A stretch of DNA of 64,000 bases from Candidatus Kutchimonas denitrificans (GCA_011774835.1 JAACAK010000114.1:37068-101067); one strand, 5' to 3'; positions 28,063 through 38,467 are shown, counted from the stretch's first letter. Notes: generated from the letters alone by a model not told the origin. Translations and numbers: made by a program.

Positions 28063-28439
28063 TCGCCCGCCTCGCCCTCTTCGCCCTCCTCGACCTCCTC
28101 GACCTGGGCGAGGAGCTCGTGTATGCGTCGAGCCCGCTCCTGGGTCCGATCGAGCTCGAACCGGAGCTCCGGGGCGCGGCGAATTCGGAGCTCACGGCCG
28201 AGTCGAGTCCGCACGAAGCCGGCGGCGCTCTCCAGCCCTTCGAGCGTCTCATCTTCTCGCTCGTCCTCTCCGCTGACCTGCACGTAGACGGTCGCGTACT
28301 TCAGGTCGGGCGTGACCTCGACATCGGTGACGATCACGGTACCGATGCGTGCGTCCTTCACCTCGCGCCGCAAGAGGCGCGAGATCTCTTCCTTCAGAAG
28401 CTGCGCCAGCCTCTGGCTCCGGCTGTATTCCTTGCCCAT
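28059..28439 (-). CDS. rbfA: 30S ribosome-binding factor A
   Basis: 126 aa from the ATG at 28439 (a TTG two codons upstream is less likely). It binds pre-30S particles and helps mature the 5' end of 16S rRNA, important in the cold. The KH-like fold shows SQRLAQLLKEEISRLL, ARIGTVIVTDVEVTPDLKYATVYV and a typical LRIRRAPELRFELDRTQERARRIHELL. An acidic tail EEVEEGEEGEAGE ends it. Order infB-ylxP-rbfA-truB is standard. Confidence 0.94.
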   Translation of the reverse strand: MGKEYSRSQRLAQLLKEEISRLLRREVKDARIGTVIVTDVEVTPDLKYATVYVQVSGEDEREDETLEGLESAAGFVRTRLGRELRIRRAPELRFELDRTQERARRIHELLAQVEEVEEGEEGEAGE

Positions 28440-28512
28440 GGGCAAACCCCGCCTCGGCCATCCCGGACCGCGCGCGGACGTCCCCGGGCGGGCCGGAAGG
28501 ATACGTTCAGAT

Positions 28513-28800
28513 TCAGTAAGTGATCGTGTAAGTGTCTATGACGCGGACACCCGGCGCCGAAGCGACGAGGGCATCGAGCCGGCTCAGCATCTGCTCCGCC
28601 CTGCGCCCGTCCGAGGACACCAGTGCGACACAAATTTCGGCCCTCTGCCATGTGTTCTGATGGTCGGTTTCCGCCACGGAGACGTTGTGGCGATTGCGCA
28701 GCCGGTCCTTCAGGCTTCTCAGTATCGCCCGCTTCTGTTTGAGTGAGCTACAGCCTGCGAGGTGCAGCTCCCACGTGATGACGCGGACAACCATGGCCAT
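28513..28800 (-). CDS. DUF503 protein (YlxP-like)
   Basis: 95 aa, normal for DUF503. The family signature is seen: an N-terminal strand with the SLKQKRAILRSLKDRLRNRHNVSVAE segment, then the AEICVALVSSDGRRAEQML helix region and a final strand IDTYTITY. YlxP was proposed to help ribosome assembly with RbfA, in keeping with its place between infB and rbfA. The ATG two codons inside (28794) is an alternative start. Confidence 0.92.
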   Translation of the reverse strand: MAMVVRVITWELHLAGCSSLKQKRAILRSLKDRLRNRHNVSVAETDHQNTWQRAEICVALVSSDGRRAEQMLSRLDALVASAPGVRVIDTYTITY

Positions 28801-28818
28801 GACGGTCGATCGCTATTC

Positions 28819-31395
<2,577 letters not shown>

Positions 31396-31416
31396 GGGTA
31401 CTACCTCCCTTATCCC

Positions 31417-31752
31417 CTAGCTCTTCAATTCGTCCGCCAGCTCGATCACGCGACGACCCAACGAGCCGTCGGTGACCGCCAGCGCGACCACTCTCTCACG
31501 TCCCATGGCCCGACCCAAACGATCGCCGTCCAGGGCGACCCGGTATGGCGTCGCCGACGAGCCGAGCAACCGCTCCAGCTTGTTCCTGACCTGTGCCGGC
31601 GCGTCGCCGGCCACGAGGACCGCCACCGCTTCGCCTTTCCGGACGGTGCGACTCACCGCCTCATAGCCGGCCCGCGCGCGTCCGGCTCGCACGGCCAGCC
31701 CGATGGCGCTCAACAGGCGCGCAGCGGAATCAGGAGCCGCTCTCAGATTCAC
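31417..31752 (-). CDS. Ribosomal L7Ae-family RNA-binding protein (YlxQ-like)
   Basis: 111 aa from a GTG that lies 23 bp inside the end of nusA. The L7Ae/L30e/S12e fold is indicated by LLSAIGLAVRAGRARAGYEAV, KGEAVAVLVAGDAPAQVRNKLERLL and VTDGSLGRRVIELADEL. Such proteins bind kink-turn RNA. Its position between nusA and infB matches Bacillus ylxQ; ylxR (DUF448), normally just before it, is absent here. Confidence 0.85.
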   Translation of the reverse strand: MNLRAAPDSAARLLSAIGLAVRAGRARAGYEAVSRTVRKGEAVAVLVAGDAPAQVRNKLERLLGSSATPYRVALDGDRLGRAMGRERVVALAVTDGSLGRRVIELADELKS

Positions 31753-33355
31753 GCTTCTCGGCGGTGACCTCTTCTTCCTCCTCCGCTTCGGCGACCGGCT
31801 CCTCGGCGGCCGTCTCGTGCTCCGCTTCGGACGGCGCCTCGCCCTCTACCTCGGCGGGCGCCTCCTCCTCGGCGGGCTCCTCCTCCTCGGCGGGCTCCTC
31901 CCCCTCGGCCACGGCGACGCTCGCGTCGCCCGCCTTGGCCTCGGCCTCGGAAGCCGCCGCTTCGTCCGGCGATTCGGCCTCGTCCTCGCCCGCATCATCG
32001 CGGAACGGGCCGCCGCTGGCTACCGGCGCGGAATCTTCCGGCGCCTCGGCCGCCAGCTCGGCGGGCTCCTCGACCACGGTCAGGTCCTCGATCAGCTTGA
32101 CCAGGTGGTCGGCCTCCTCTGGCCCGATCGACGGGATCCGCATGAACTCTTCGCGCTCCAGGTCGATGATGTCCATGAAGGTATTGAGTCCCGCCTCCTC
32201 GAGGGCCGCCAGGACGGCGGGCGGAATATCCAGCTCCTTGAGCGAGAAGTCCGCCGCGCCCTCGTACTCCTCATCGCCACGGAACAACGTGCTCTCGGCG
32301 CCACGCTCCATCCACTCGCGGCTCGAGTAGAGGTCGATCTGCCAGCCGATGAGCTGGGAGGCGAGTCGCACGTTCTGACCGTTCCGTCCGATGGCCAGCG
32401 ACAGCTGATCCTCGTCGACGATGGCCGTGATCACCTTGCGCTCCTGGTCGGAGATCACCTTGGCGACCTTCGCCGGCGCGAGGGCGCGCTTCGCGTAGAT
32501 CTCCGGGTCCGGATGCCACGGGACGATGTCGATTCGCTCGCCGCTCATCTCCGACACCACCGCCTGCACGCGGGATCCCTTCAGGCCCACGCAAGCGCCG
32601 ACGGGATCGATCGAATCGTCGTTCGAGACGACGGCGATCTTGGTCCGACCGCCCGCCTCGCGGGCGATGTCCGAGATCTTCACCACGCCCTGGTAGATCT
32701 CCGGGACCTCGAGCTTGAACAGGGCGGCGACGAACAGCGGATCGGCGCGCGACAGGATGAGACGCGGTCCCTTGGGCGTCTCCTCCAGCTTCTTGAGGAC
32801 GGCGCGGATCGGCTCGCCCTGGCGGAAGCGCTCGCGCGGATTCTGCTCGCGCCACGGTATGATCGCTTCCGCCTCGCGCAGCATGTTGAGCATCACGACC
32901 AGCTTGCCTCGCTCGATCGCCTGTACCTCGCCGGAGAGCAGCTCGCCGACCCGGTCGCTGAACTCCTCGCGGATGCGGTTCCGCTCGCCTTCCCTGACCC
33001 GCTGGATGATCCGCTGCTTCGCGGCCAGAACGGCGGTCCGTCCGAAGTCGCTGAAATCTACGGGGATCTCGAGCAGGTCGCCGACCTCGAAATCCGGGTC
33101 GTCCCAACGTGCCTCGGTCACGCTGACCTCGCGAGAGGGGTCCGTCACGTCGTCGACGACCTCCTTCAGCACGACGATGCCGATGTCACCTTTCTCTTCG
33201 TCGATGGTGATCTCGGCCTGGACGTTCGGACCAAATCGCTTGGCCAGGGCAGCGTGGATACCATCTTTGATCAAGTCGTGCAGCTCCTCGCGCGACAACG
33301 ACTTGTGCGCCGTCATCACCCGAAAAGCTTCCAGAACCTGTGCCGCGTTGCCCAT
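31730..33355 (-). CDS. nusA: Transcription termination/antitermination factor NusA
   Basis: 541 aa from the ATG at 33355, chosen since MGNAAQVLEAFRVMTAHKSL aligns with the NusA start; upstream residues are Arg-rich leader. It binds RNA polymerase and nascent RNA. Domains: N-terminal RNAP-binding domain (1-125), S1 (about 130-200), KH1 and KH2 (about 205-345, with GRNGQNVRLASQLIGWQIDLYS), and a helix-hairpin-helix segment (about 375-430). The last ~100 residues are highly acidic and contain a tandem repeat near positions 31853-31906. Autoregulation through the rimP leader is possible. Confidence 0.96.
   Translation of the reverse strand: MGNAAQVLEAFRVMTAHKSLSREELHDLIKDGIHAALAKRFGPNVQAEITIDEEKGDIGIVVLKEVVDDVTDPSREVSVTEARWDDPDFEVGDLLEIPVDFSDFGRTAVLAAKQRIIQRVREGERNRIREEFSDRVGELLSGEVQAIERGKLVVMLNMLREAEAIIPWREQNPRERFRQGEPIRAVLKKLEETPKGPRLILSRADPLFVAALFKLEVPEIYQGVVKISDIAREAGGRTKIAVVSNDDSIDPVGACVGLKGSRVQAVVSEMSGERIDIVPWHPDPEIYAKRALAPAKVAKVISDQERKVITAIVDEDQLSLAIGRNGQNVRLASQLIGWQIDLYSSREWMERGAESTLFRGDEEYEGAADFSLKELDIPPAVLAALEEAGLNTFMDIIDLEREEFMRIPSIGPEEADHLVKLIEDLTVVEEPAELAAEAPEDSAPVASGGPFRDDAGEDEAESPDEAAASEAEAKAGDASVAVAEGEEPAEEEEPAEEEAPAEVEGEAPSEAEHETAAEEPVAEAEEEEEVTAEKRESESGS
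31853..31906 (-). repeat. 18-bp tandem repeat, three units, inside nusA
   Basis: Three consecutive 18-bp units (31853-31870, 31871-31888, 31889-31906), identical except for one base each, encode the EEEPAE-type hexapeptide repeat in the acidic tail of NusA. Copy number changes would keep the frame. Confidence 0.8.
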
Positions 33356-33439
33356 CGTTACTCCGTGTTGTCGAAACGCTCCCGGTCGACCGGGAATCTG
33401 CCGCGCCATTCGCGCTCTCGATCTGTCTGCCCGCTCCAC

Positions 33440-33970
33440 TCAGCCGCTCGAGCGGCCGAAATCGAATCGTTCCCAATCGAAAACGAGGTTCGCCTTCGCC
33501 ACCGCGGACAGCGGGATCGTCATCTCCGAGCCATCGTCGAGCTCGAGACGCAGCTCCTCCTCCCCCGGGTCGCCCTCAACCGACCGCAGGACGCCCTGCA
33601 GCCGCTTCGATCCGCGGGCCAGCGGCCCGTAGCCGTGCAGCGCGATCTGGCGTCCCAGCGCCCGCTGGTAATCGCGGGGTCGGCGCAGTGGCCGTTCGAT
33701 CCCGGGCGACGAAACCTCGAGGATGTAGCTGGCCGGCATGTCTTCCTGCTCCTCCAGCTCCTCCTCCAGCTCGCGGCTCACCCGGGCGCATTCCTCGACC
33801 GTCACCCCACGACCGGGCTCTGAGTCGAGATGGTCGATCCGCAGGCGCACGATCGGTCGAGCGCGTGCCCCCGCGCGCTCGAGATCGACCAGCTCGTAAC
33901 CCAAGCGGCCGAGCACGGTTTCGGCGATCTGCTCCACTCGCTCGTCCAACGAGCGATTGCTCTCGATCAT
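33440..33970 (-). CDS. rimP: Ribosome maturation factor RimP
   Basis: 176 aa from the ATG at 33970 with GGGTAGGG just upstream. It is needed for 30S maturation. The N-terminal alpha/beta domain has LGYELVDLERAGARARPIVRLRIDH and the VSRELEE helix; the signature YILEVSSPGIERPLRRPRDYQRALGR is complete, and an Sm-like C-terminal domain ends FDFGRSSG. It heads the rimP-nusA-infB operon. The 5' leader contains two hairpins, one with a T tract. Confidence 0.95.
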   Translation of the reverse strand: MIESNRSLDERVEQIAETVLGRLGYELVDLERAGARARPIVRLRIDHLDSEPGRGVTVEECARVSRELEEELEEQEDMPASYILEVSSPGIERPLRRPRDYQRALGRQIALHGYGPLARGSKRLQGVLRSVEGDPGEEELRLELDDGSEMTIPLSAVAKANLVFDWERFDFGRSSG

Positions 33971-34011
33971 CCCTACCCCGGCGCCGGCCCGTCGCAACGG
34001 TCTCCGGCAAT

Positions 34012-34041
34012 AAAAAAGTGGGGCAATACTGCGTCCCCACT
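34012..34041 (-). terminator. Intrinsic terminator (attenuator) in the rimP leader
   Basis: On the minus strand a 7-bp stem AGTGGGG/CCCCACT (34041-34035 with 34023-34017) is followed directly by TTTTTT (34017-34012). It lies 42 nt before the rimP ATG and after a good promoter, so most of its effect would be on rimP-nusA-infB. It could also simply end the murA-pgeF transcript. Confidence 0.7.
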
Positions 34042-34050
34042 ACTTAAAAC

Positions 34051-34082
34051 GGCCTCGCGACCGTGCTGCTGGCCTCGAGACC
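34051..34082 (-). promoter_or_regulatory. Leader stem-loop upstream of the rimP terminator
   Basis: Two 12-bp direct repeats differing at one base (GGCCTCGCGACC 34051-34062 and GGCCTCGAGACC 34071-34082) can pair with each other over 11 of 12 positions with an 8-nt loop. Part of the 3' arm (ACGGTC on the minus strand, 34064-34059) is also complementary to GACCGT at 34002-33997 beyond the terminator, so alternative folds are possible. Confidence 0.5.
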
Positions 34083-34109
34083 TGTAGCTTCGGCCCCTAA
34101 CAACGCCGA

Positions 34110-34138
34110 AATATAGACCCGCCCCCGGTGGAAATCAA
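34110..34138 (-). promoter_or_regulatory. Promoter of the rimP-nusA-infB operon
   Basis: TTGATT (34138-34133), 17-bp spacer, TATATT (34115-34110) on the minus strand. The -35 overlaps the pgeF stop codon. The inferred start near 34103 gives a leader of about 130 nt containing the two stem-loops. Confidence 0.65.
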
Positions 34139-34878
34139 CCTGCGGACCAACCGAGAAAAGCGCACATGCGGTGGCCCCGATCTCCTCCCCGGAACGAATA
34201 GTAATCGTCCCCGTGGCAGCGCGTACAGGCTTCGCTGGCCGTGATCCGTTCGGCCCGCAGGCCAGCCGCCTCGAGCCGACCCGCTATGTTCGCCCGCAGG
34301 TCGACGGTACGATGCTCCGCGGGCTCGAGCCCCAGCGCGGCGGCGACCTCCGGGCCCACCTGGTAGCAGCGGCCGCAGATCGCGGGCCCCAGGTGCGCGA
34401 AAAGCGCCGCCGGCACGCCGCCCCGCGTCCGCATCGCGGCCAGCGTCGCTTCGATCACGCCCGCCGCGGTCCCCCGCCAGCCGGCGTGGGACAGTGCGAT
34501 CAGGCGGTGTTCCGGATCGACGAAGAAGGCCGGCACGCAGTCGGCGACGGTGACGGCGAGCAGCAGATCGGCCCGCGGAGTGACCAGGGCGTCGGCGGCC
34601 CCGACGACGCTGAGGCCGGGGTCGAGGGGCGCGTCCAGGCAGACGACACGGTCGCCGTGGACCTGGCGGCAGCGGGCCATCGACTCGAGCCCGGCGGCCC
34701 GGCGCAGCGTGTGGTTACCGGAGTCGGCCTCCGTCCCGGAATCCGCGCCGGGGAGGCCGAAATCGAGCCCGGGCGCCCGGGCGGTAATGCCCTGGACGAG
34801 ACCCGGGAAGCGATCCGTCCATTCCGCCTGTTGGAAGATGCGGATACCGCCGAGGTCGGTTTGTCGCTCGAACCTCAC
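34135..34878 (-). CDS. pgeF: Purine-nucleoside phosphorylase/laccase-domain protein (YfiH, PgeF)
   Basis: 247 aa from the GTG at 34878, which overlaps the murA stop as GTGA; longer in-frame sequence lies inside murA. The family (DUF152) has a copper/zinc centre of His and Cys residues: [19 protein letters not shown] and [20 protein letters not shown], followed by [15 protein letters not shown] and a C-terminal [16 protein letters not shown]. YfiH removes misincorporated serine from UDP-MurNAc peptides in E. coli, which makes the coupling with murA meaningful. Other members act as purine nucleoside phosphorylases. Confidence 0.93.
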   Translation of the reverse strand: MRFERQTDLGGIRIFQQAEWTDRFPGLVQGITARAPGLDFGLPGADSGTEADSGNHTLRRAAGLESMARCRQVHGDRVVCLDAPLDPGLSVVGAADALVTPRADLLLAVTVADCVPAFFVDPEHRLIALSHAGWRGTAAGVIEATLAAMRTRGGVPAALFAHLGPAICGRCYQVGPEVAAALGLEPAEHRTVDLRANIAGRLEAAGLRAERITASEACTRCHGDDYYSFRGGDRGHRMCAFLGWSAG

Positions 34879-36149
34879 TCGACTCGCTCGATCGAGGCAC
34901 CGAGCTGGCGCAGTCGCTCGTCGATCCGCTCGTAGCCGCGCTCGATCTGGCCGATGTTGTGGATCTCGCTCCGTCCCCTGGCGCCGAGGGCGGCGATCAG
35001 GATGGCCATGCCGGCCCGGATGTCCGGACTCTCCACCACCGAGCCCCGCAGCGTGGCCGGTCCCACGACCACGGCCCGGTGCGGATCGCAGATCACGATG
35101 CGAGCCCCCATGCCGGTGAGCTTGTCGGCGAAGAACATGCGCGATTCGAACATCTTCTCGTGGATCAGGACGGTCCCCCGGCACTGGGTGGCGACGACCA
35201 GCGCGATGCTCATCAGGTCCGCCGGGAACAGCGGCCACGGGCCGTCGTCGATTTTGGGGATCTGTCCGCCCACGTCCATGCAGATCTCCAGCGACTGTTC
35301 CGCCGGCACCCGCAGTGTCTGGCCGTCGAGCTGGCAGTAGACGCCCAGCCGCTCGAACATGAGCCGCATGCCGCGCAGGTGATCCGGGACGACGTCACCG
35401 ATCGTCAGGTCGGCGTGCGTCACCGCCGCCAGACCGATGAACGAGCCCACCTCGATGTGGTCCGGGCTCACGGCGAAGCTGGCTCCGCTCAGTCGCTCGA
35501 CCCCCTCGATGGTCAGCTGCCCGGTCCCGATACCACTGATCCGCGCGCCCATCGCGTTCAGCAGACCGCACAGATCCTGCACGTGCGGCTCGGCGGCGAC
35601 GTTTCGCAGCCGGGTCGTTCCGGGGGCGAGGACCGCGGCCATGATGGCGTTCTCGGTGGCGGTGACGCTGGGCTCGTCCAGGAACACGTCGCCAGCCCGC
35701 GGCTTGCCACGGATGACGAAACCTTCGCCCAGCTCGACCTCGGCACCCAGCTTCTGCAACGCGTCGAAGTGGGTGTCCAGCCGGCGGCGTCCGATGACAT
35801 CGCCGCCCGGCGGTGGCAGACGCACCTGGTGGGTGCGGGCGAACATGGGACCTGCCAGCAGAATCGACGCCCGGATCCGCGCCGTCAGCCCGGGCTCGAG
35901 AGCCGCGGAGCGGACCTCCGTGGCCTCGAGCATCAGAGCGCCGCGATCTTCCCACTCGTGCCGGACCCCCAGCGCCTCCAGCAGCTCCAGCATGGTGTGC
36001 ACATCGCGGATGTCCGGGACGTTGGACAGGCGCACCGGCTCCTCGGTGAGCAGCGCCGCCGCCATCATCGGCAGCGCCGCGTTCTTGTTGCCCGCCGGCC
36101 GGACATGTCCTCGGAGGGGGGTTCCACCCTCCACGATGAACGTACCCAT
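34875..36149 (-). CDS. murA: UDP-N-acetylglucosamine 1-carboxyvinyltransferase with Asp at the active-site Cys
   Basis: 424 aa. It transfers enolpyruvate from PEP to UDP-GlcNAc, the first committed peptidoglycan step. The N-terminus [32 protein letters not shown] has the conserved Lys22-Asn pair. The catalytic loop reads [11 protein letters not shown] with Asp117 where most bacteria have Cys115, the residue alkylated by fosfomycin. Mycobacterium, Chlamydia and Borrelia carry the same exchange and are intrinsically resistant. No ribosome binding site precedes the ATG, and a -10-like box lies 8 nt upstream. Confidence 0.95.
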   Translation of the reverse strand: MGTFIVEGGTPLRGHVRPAGNKNAALPMMAAALLTEEPVRLSNVPDIRDVHTMLELLEALGVRHEWEDRGALMLEATEVRSAALEPGLTARIRASILLAGPMFARTHQVRLPPPGGDVIGRRRLDTHFDALQKLGAEVELGEGFVIRGKPRAGDVFLDEPSVTATENAIMAAVLAPGTTRLRNVAAEPHVQDLCGLLNAMGARISGIGTGQLTIEGVERLSGASFAVSPDHIEVGSFIGLAAVTHADLTIGDVVPDHLRGMRLMFERLGVYCQLDGQTLRVPAEQSLEICMDVGGQIPKIDDGPWPLFPADLMSIALVVATQCRGTVLIHEKMFESRMFFADKLTGMGARIVICDPHRAVVVGPATLRGSVVESPDIRAGMAILIAALGARGRSEIHNIGQIERGYERIDERLRQLGASIERVE

Positions 36150-36157
36150 CGGGGGCG

Positions 36158-36186
36158 AAACTAGATCGGCGACGCGGCGGAATCAA
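36158..36186 (-). promoter_or_regulatory. Promoter of murA-pgeF, 8 nt from the start codon
   Basis: TTGATT (36186-36181), 17-bp spacer, TAGTTT (36163-36158) on the minus strand. Only 8 nt lie between the -10 box and the murA ATG, which predicts a leaderless transcript, in line with the lack of a Shine-Dalgarno sequence. Confidence 0.55.
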
Positions 36187-36188
36187 TA

Positions 36189-36301
36189 ACGGTGTGCGGT
36201 GTGCGGTGAGTCGGTGTGCGGTGGGGTGGCGCTGCCAGGGGGACAGCGGAAACCTGGCTGGACCCCCACCGCATACCGACGCACCGCACACCGTACACCG
36301 T
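36189..36301. repeat. Palindromic intergenic repeat, family B, copy 2
   Basis: Arms of 38 bp (36189-36226 and 36264-36301) are inverted repeats with 35 of 38 positions complementary, built from GTGCGGTG-type units, around a 37-bp centre. The right arm is nearly the same as the left arm of the element at 9304. It lies between the divergent murA and EIIA-like genes. Confidence 0.85.
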
Positions 36302-36303
36302 CC

Positions 36304-36309
36304 TTGACA
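36304..36309 (+). promoter_or_regulatory. Candidate -35 element for the EIIA/PII-like/antiporter operon
   Basis: A perfect TTGACA directly follows the family B palindrome and lies 53 bp before the EIIA-like gene. No good -10 box is found 16-18 bp downstream (the 17-bp position reads CCATCT), so either the -10 is degenerate or another sigma factor or activator is used. Confidence 0.35.
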
Positions 36310-36362
36310 TTCCTTGCCCGGCCGCCCCATCTGAAGAGGGCCCCTCGAACCTCAGGACGGCC

Positions 36363-36827
36363 ATGAAACTTCATCATTACCTCCAGCCCGCGCTCGTTAT
36401 TCGCGACCTGAACAGCGAGGGAGTCGAAAGCACGCTGCGCCGGATGGTCCGCAACCTGGTCGAGCAGGGGCAGCTGGAGGACGAGGAACCCGTCATCGAC
36501 GCCTTGCTCGAGCGGGAGGCCGCGCAATCGACCGGGATCGGCGGCGGTGTAGCGATCCCGCACGCGGTCTATCCCGCGCTGGAGTCGACTGTGATCGAGC
36601 TGGCGCTGTCGCCGGGCGGCGTCGACTTCAAGGCGCTCGACGGCGAGCCGGTCCAAGCCTTCTTCCTGCTCCTCTCACCACCGGCCAGCAGCAGCACGCA
36701 CATCAAGTTGCTGGCGCGCATCGCCCGATTGATGAAGCACCCGAACGTGCTCAACGATCTGCTGCAGGCGACGACATCCGAGCAGATCATCGAGCGGATC
36801 CGGCAGTTCGACGAGCTGCACCCTTAA
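36363..36827 (+). CDS. PTS EIIA-like protein (PtsN/fructose-type domain)
   Basis: 154 aa from the ATG at 36363 with AGGACGG upstream; in-frame sequence before it belongs to the palindrome. The EIIA fold is shown by VIDALLEREAAQSTGIGGGVAIPHAVYPAL, with His67 in the AIPHA motif as the phosphorylation site, and VQAFFLLLSPPASSSTHIKLLARIARLM. No PTS permease, HPr or EI gene is nearby, so the protein is more likely regulatory, like EIIANtr, than sugar-transporting. It is the first gene of a unit with a PII-like protein (24 bp downstream) and a cation/proton antiporter. Confidence 0.88.
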   Translation: MKLHHYLQPALVIRDLNSEGVESTLRRMVRNLVEQGQLEDEEPVIDALLEREAAQSTGIGGGVAIPHAVYPALESTVIELALSPGGVDFKALDGEPVQAFFLLLSPPASSSTHIKLLARIARLMKHPNVLNDLLQATTSEQIIERIRQFDELHP

Positions 36828-36851
36828 CGGATCGACGGGGACACAAGCTCC

Positions 36852-37208
36852 ATGCAATTGCTCGTGACGGTGATCAACCAGGCCGAGGCTCTCGACGATG
36901 TCCTGTCGGGGTTCCTCGAGCTGGGCATTACCGGAGCGACTATCATCAACAGCGAGGGGATGGCGCGCATCCTGACGCACGATGTTCCGATCTTCGCTGG
37001 GATTCAGATGCTGATCTCGCGGTCGCGCGCGCAGAATTATACGATCTTCAGTGTGATCGATGAGGACGCGAAGGTCGATGCGGCGTTCGCCGTCATCCAG
37101 GACGTGGTCGGCAACATGTCGGAGCCTGGCACCGGGATCGTGTTCACGATACCGATCACCCGGGTCGAGGGGGTCGCGCCGGAGCTGGGCCGGGACAGCG
37201 AATTGTGA
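36852..37208 (+). CDS. PII-like signalling protein
   Basis: 118 aa. The sequence fits the ferredoxin-like betaalphabeta-betaalphabeta plan of PII/CutA proteins: QLLVTVINQ, helix AEALDDVLSGFLELG, ITGATIINSEGMARIL, a central loop (about residues 45-60, DVPIFAGIQMLISRSRAQN) where PII has its T-loop, NYTIFSVID, helix KVDAAFAVIQDVVG, and GTGIVFTIPITRV. PII-like proteins sense nucleotides or other small ligands and bind transporters. The uridylylated Tyr of classical GlnB is not evident. Its stop overlaps the antiporter GTG (GTGA), so the two are translated together. Confidence 0.7.
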   Translation: MQLLVTVINQAEALDDVLSGFLELGITGATIINSEGMARILTHDVPIFAGIQMLISRSRAQNYTIFSVIDEDAKVDAAFAVIQDVVGNMSEPGTGIVFTIPITRVEGVAPELGRDSEL

Positions 37209-38452
37209 ACTCGCTGCTCGTCGTTCTCCTGCTGGCGCTGATCGGGCTGATCGGCGCCCGTCTGACCTTCGCCCGGCGTCCGGTACCGCTGGGCCCGCGG
37301 ATCGCGGTCGCCACCGGCCTCCCGTTCCTGTTCCTCGGCTTCCTGCTGGGACCCCACCTGCTTCGGGTCCTCGCCGCCGCCACGATCGAGGATCTGACCC
37401 CTCTGCTGGCCCTGGGGCTCGGCTGGATCGGCGTGCTCTTCGGCCTGCAGCTCGATCGCGAGGCTCTCCGCCAGTTCCCGGTACGCTATCTCGTCATCAC
37501 CTGGCTTCAGGCCACGGTCGCCTTCATCATCGTGCTGCTGGTCGGCCAGCTGCTGGCCGACGCCTGGTCGCCGGTGGAAGTCCGGGGCATCGTGTTGGCG
37601 GTCGCCGCCACGGCCTGCGTGTCGACCCCGGCGGCCATCGCACTCGTATCGAACACGTACCAAAGCCGGGGCCGGGTCACCCGCCTGCTGTTCTACGCCG
37701 GGAGCCTGGACGCCGCCGTGGGGATCGTGGCGCTGGGGCTCACCCAGGCGGCCCATCACACCCCGCTGTCGGGCCAGGGTGTGGCGATGTCGTTTCTCGA
37801 GTGGCTGGCGGTCACGGTCCTGCTCGGCAGCTTCTTCGGTCTGCTGTTCCTGTCGCTCACCCGCATCTGGCCGCGCGCCGAAGAACTGATGCTCTTGCTC
37901 ATCGGCCTGGTGCTCTTCGCCGCGGGGACGGCGTTCTTCCTGGAGCTCTCCCCGCTGCTGGTCTGCATGATCGCCGGCATCGTGATCGGCAACCTCTCGA
38001 CCATGCGCCGCCGCGTGTACGCCGCCCTCTCTAACTGGGAGAAGCCGATCTACGTCATGCTGCTGGTGTTGGCCGGCGCGCTGCTGCGCTTCCCATCCTG
38101 GTGGGTCGTACCGCTGGCGGCGGCCTACCTGGCGGCCCGGATCCTGGCGAAATGGGTCGGCGGCCTCACGGCGGCGCCGTTGCGGCCCGCTGATCTCGAG
38201 TTGCCGCGCAGCTTCGGGTTGGCGCTGATCCCGCAGGGCGGAATCTCACTTGCCATGGCGATTTCGTTCTTCCTTATCTACGTTCCAGAAGGGCCCGAGG
38301 TGGGCATCGCGCTGGATATGTTTCTCGCTGTGGTGGTGATCGCCGTCGGCGTCAGCGATCTGATCGGCCCGTTCCTCGTCAAGAACGTGCTGGAACGGGC
38401 GAACGAGATCGATCGTAGCCTCGCGCGAGCGACGGCGGCCGGCGGCGCCTAG
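37205..38452 (+). CDS. Cation/proton antiporter, CPA2-like
   Basis: 415 aa with about 12-13 transmembrane helices and no cytoplasmic TrkA-N domain. Family-like segments are GWIGVLFGLQLDREALRQF near residue 73, a conserved-looking STPAAIALVSNT and GSLDAAVGIVAL with Asp169 in a helix (candidate ion-binding acid), and GLALIPQGGISLAMAISFF near residue 335. It probably exchanges Na+ or K+ for H+ in the inner membrane. Lacking its own regulatory domain, it may be controlled by the coupled PII-like and EIIA-like proteins. A GTG start overlaps the preceding stop. Confidence 0.82.
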   Translation: MNSLLVVLLLALIGLIGARLTFARRPVPLGPRIAVATGLPFLFLGFLLGPHLLRVLAAATIEDLTPLLALGLGWIGVLFGLQLDREALRQFPVRYLVITWLQATVAFIIVLLVGQLLADAWSPVEVRGIVLAVAATACVSTPAAIALVSNTYQSRGRVTRLLFYAGSLDAAVGIVALGLTQAAHHTPLSGQGVAMSFLEWLAVTVLLGSFFGLLFLSLTRIWPRAEELMLLLIGLVLFAAGTAFFLELSPLLVCMIAGIVIGNLSTMRRRVYAALSNWEKPIYVMLLVLAGALLRFPSWWVVPLAAAYLAARILAKWVGGLTAAPLRPADLELPRSFGLALIPQGGISLAMAISFFLIYVPEGPEVGIALDMFLAVVVIAVGVSDLIGPFLVKNVLERANEIDRSLARATAAGGA

Positions 38453-38467
38453 AGAGGGAGGACGACG

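Noticed and set aside
36310..36362. A full sigma-70 promoter for the EIIA-like operon
   Set aside because: The -35 is perfect but no acceptable -10 box exists at 16-19 bp, so only the -35 is reported as a candidate.
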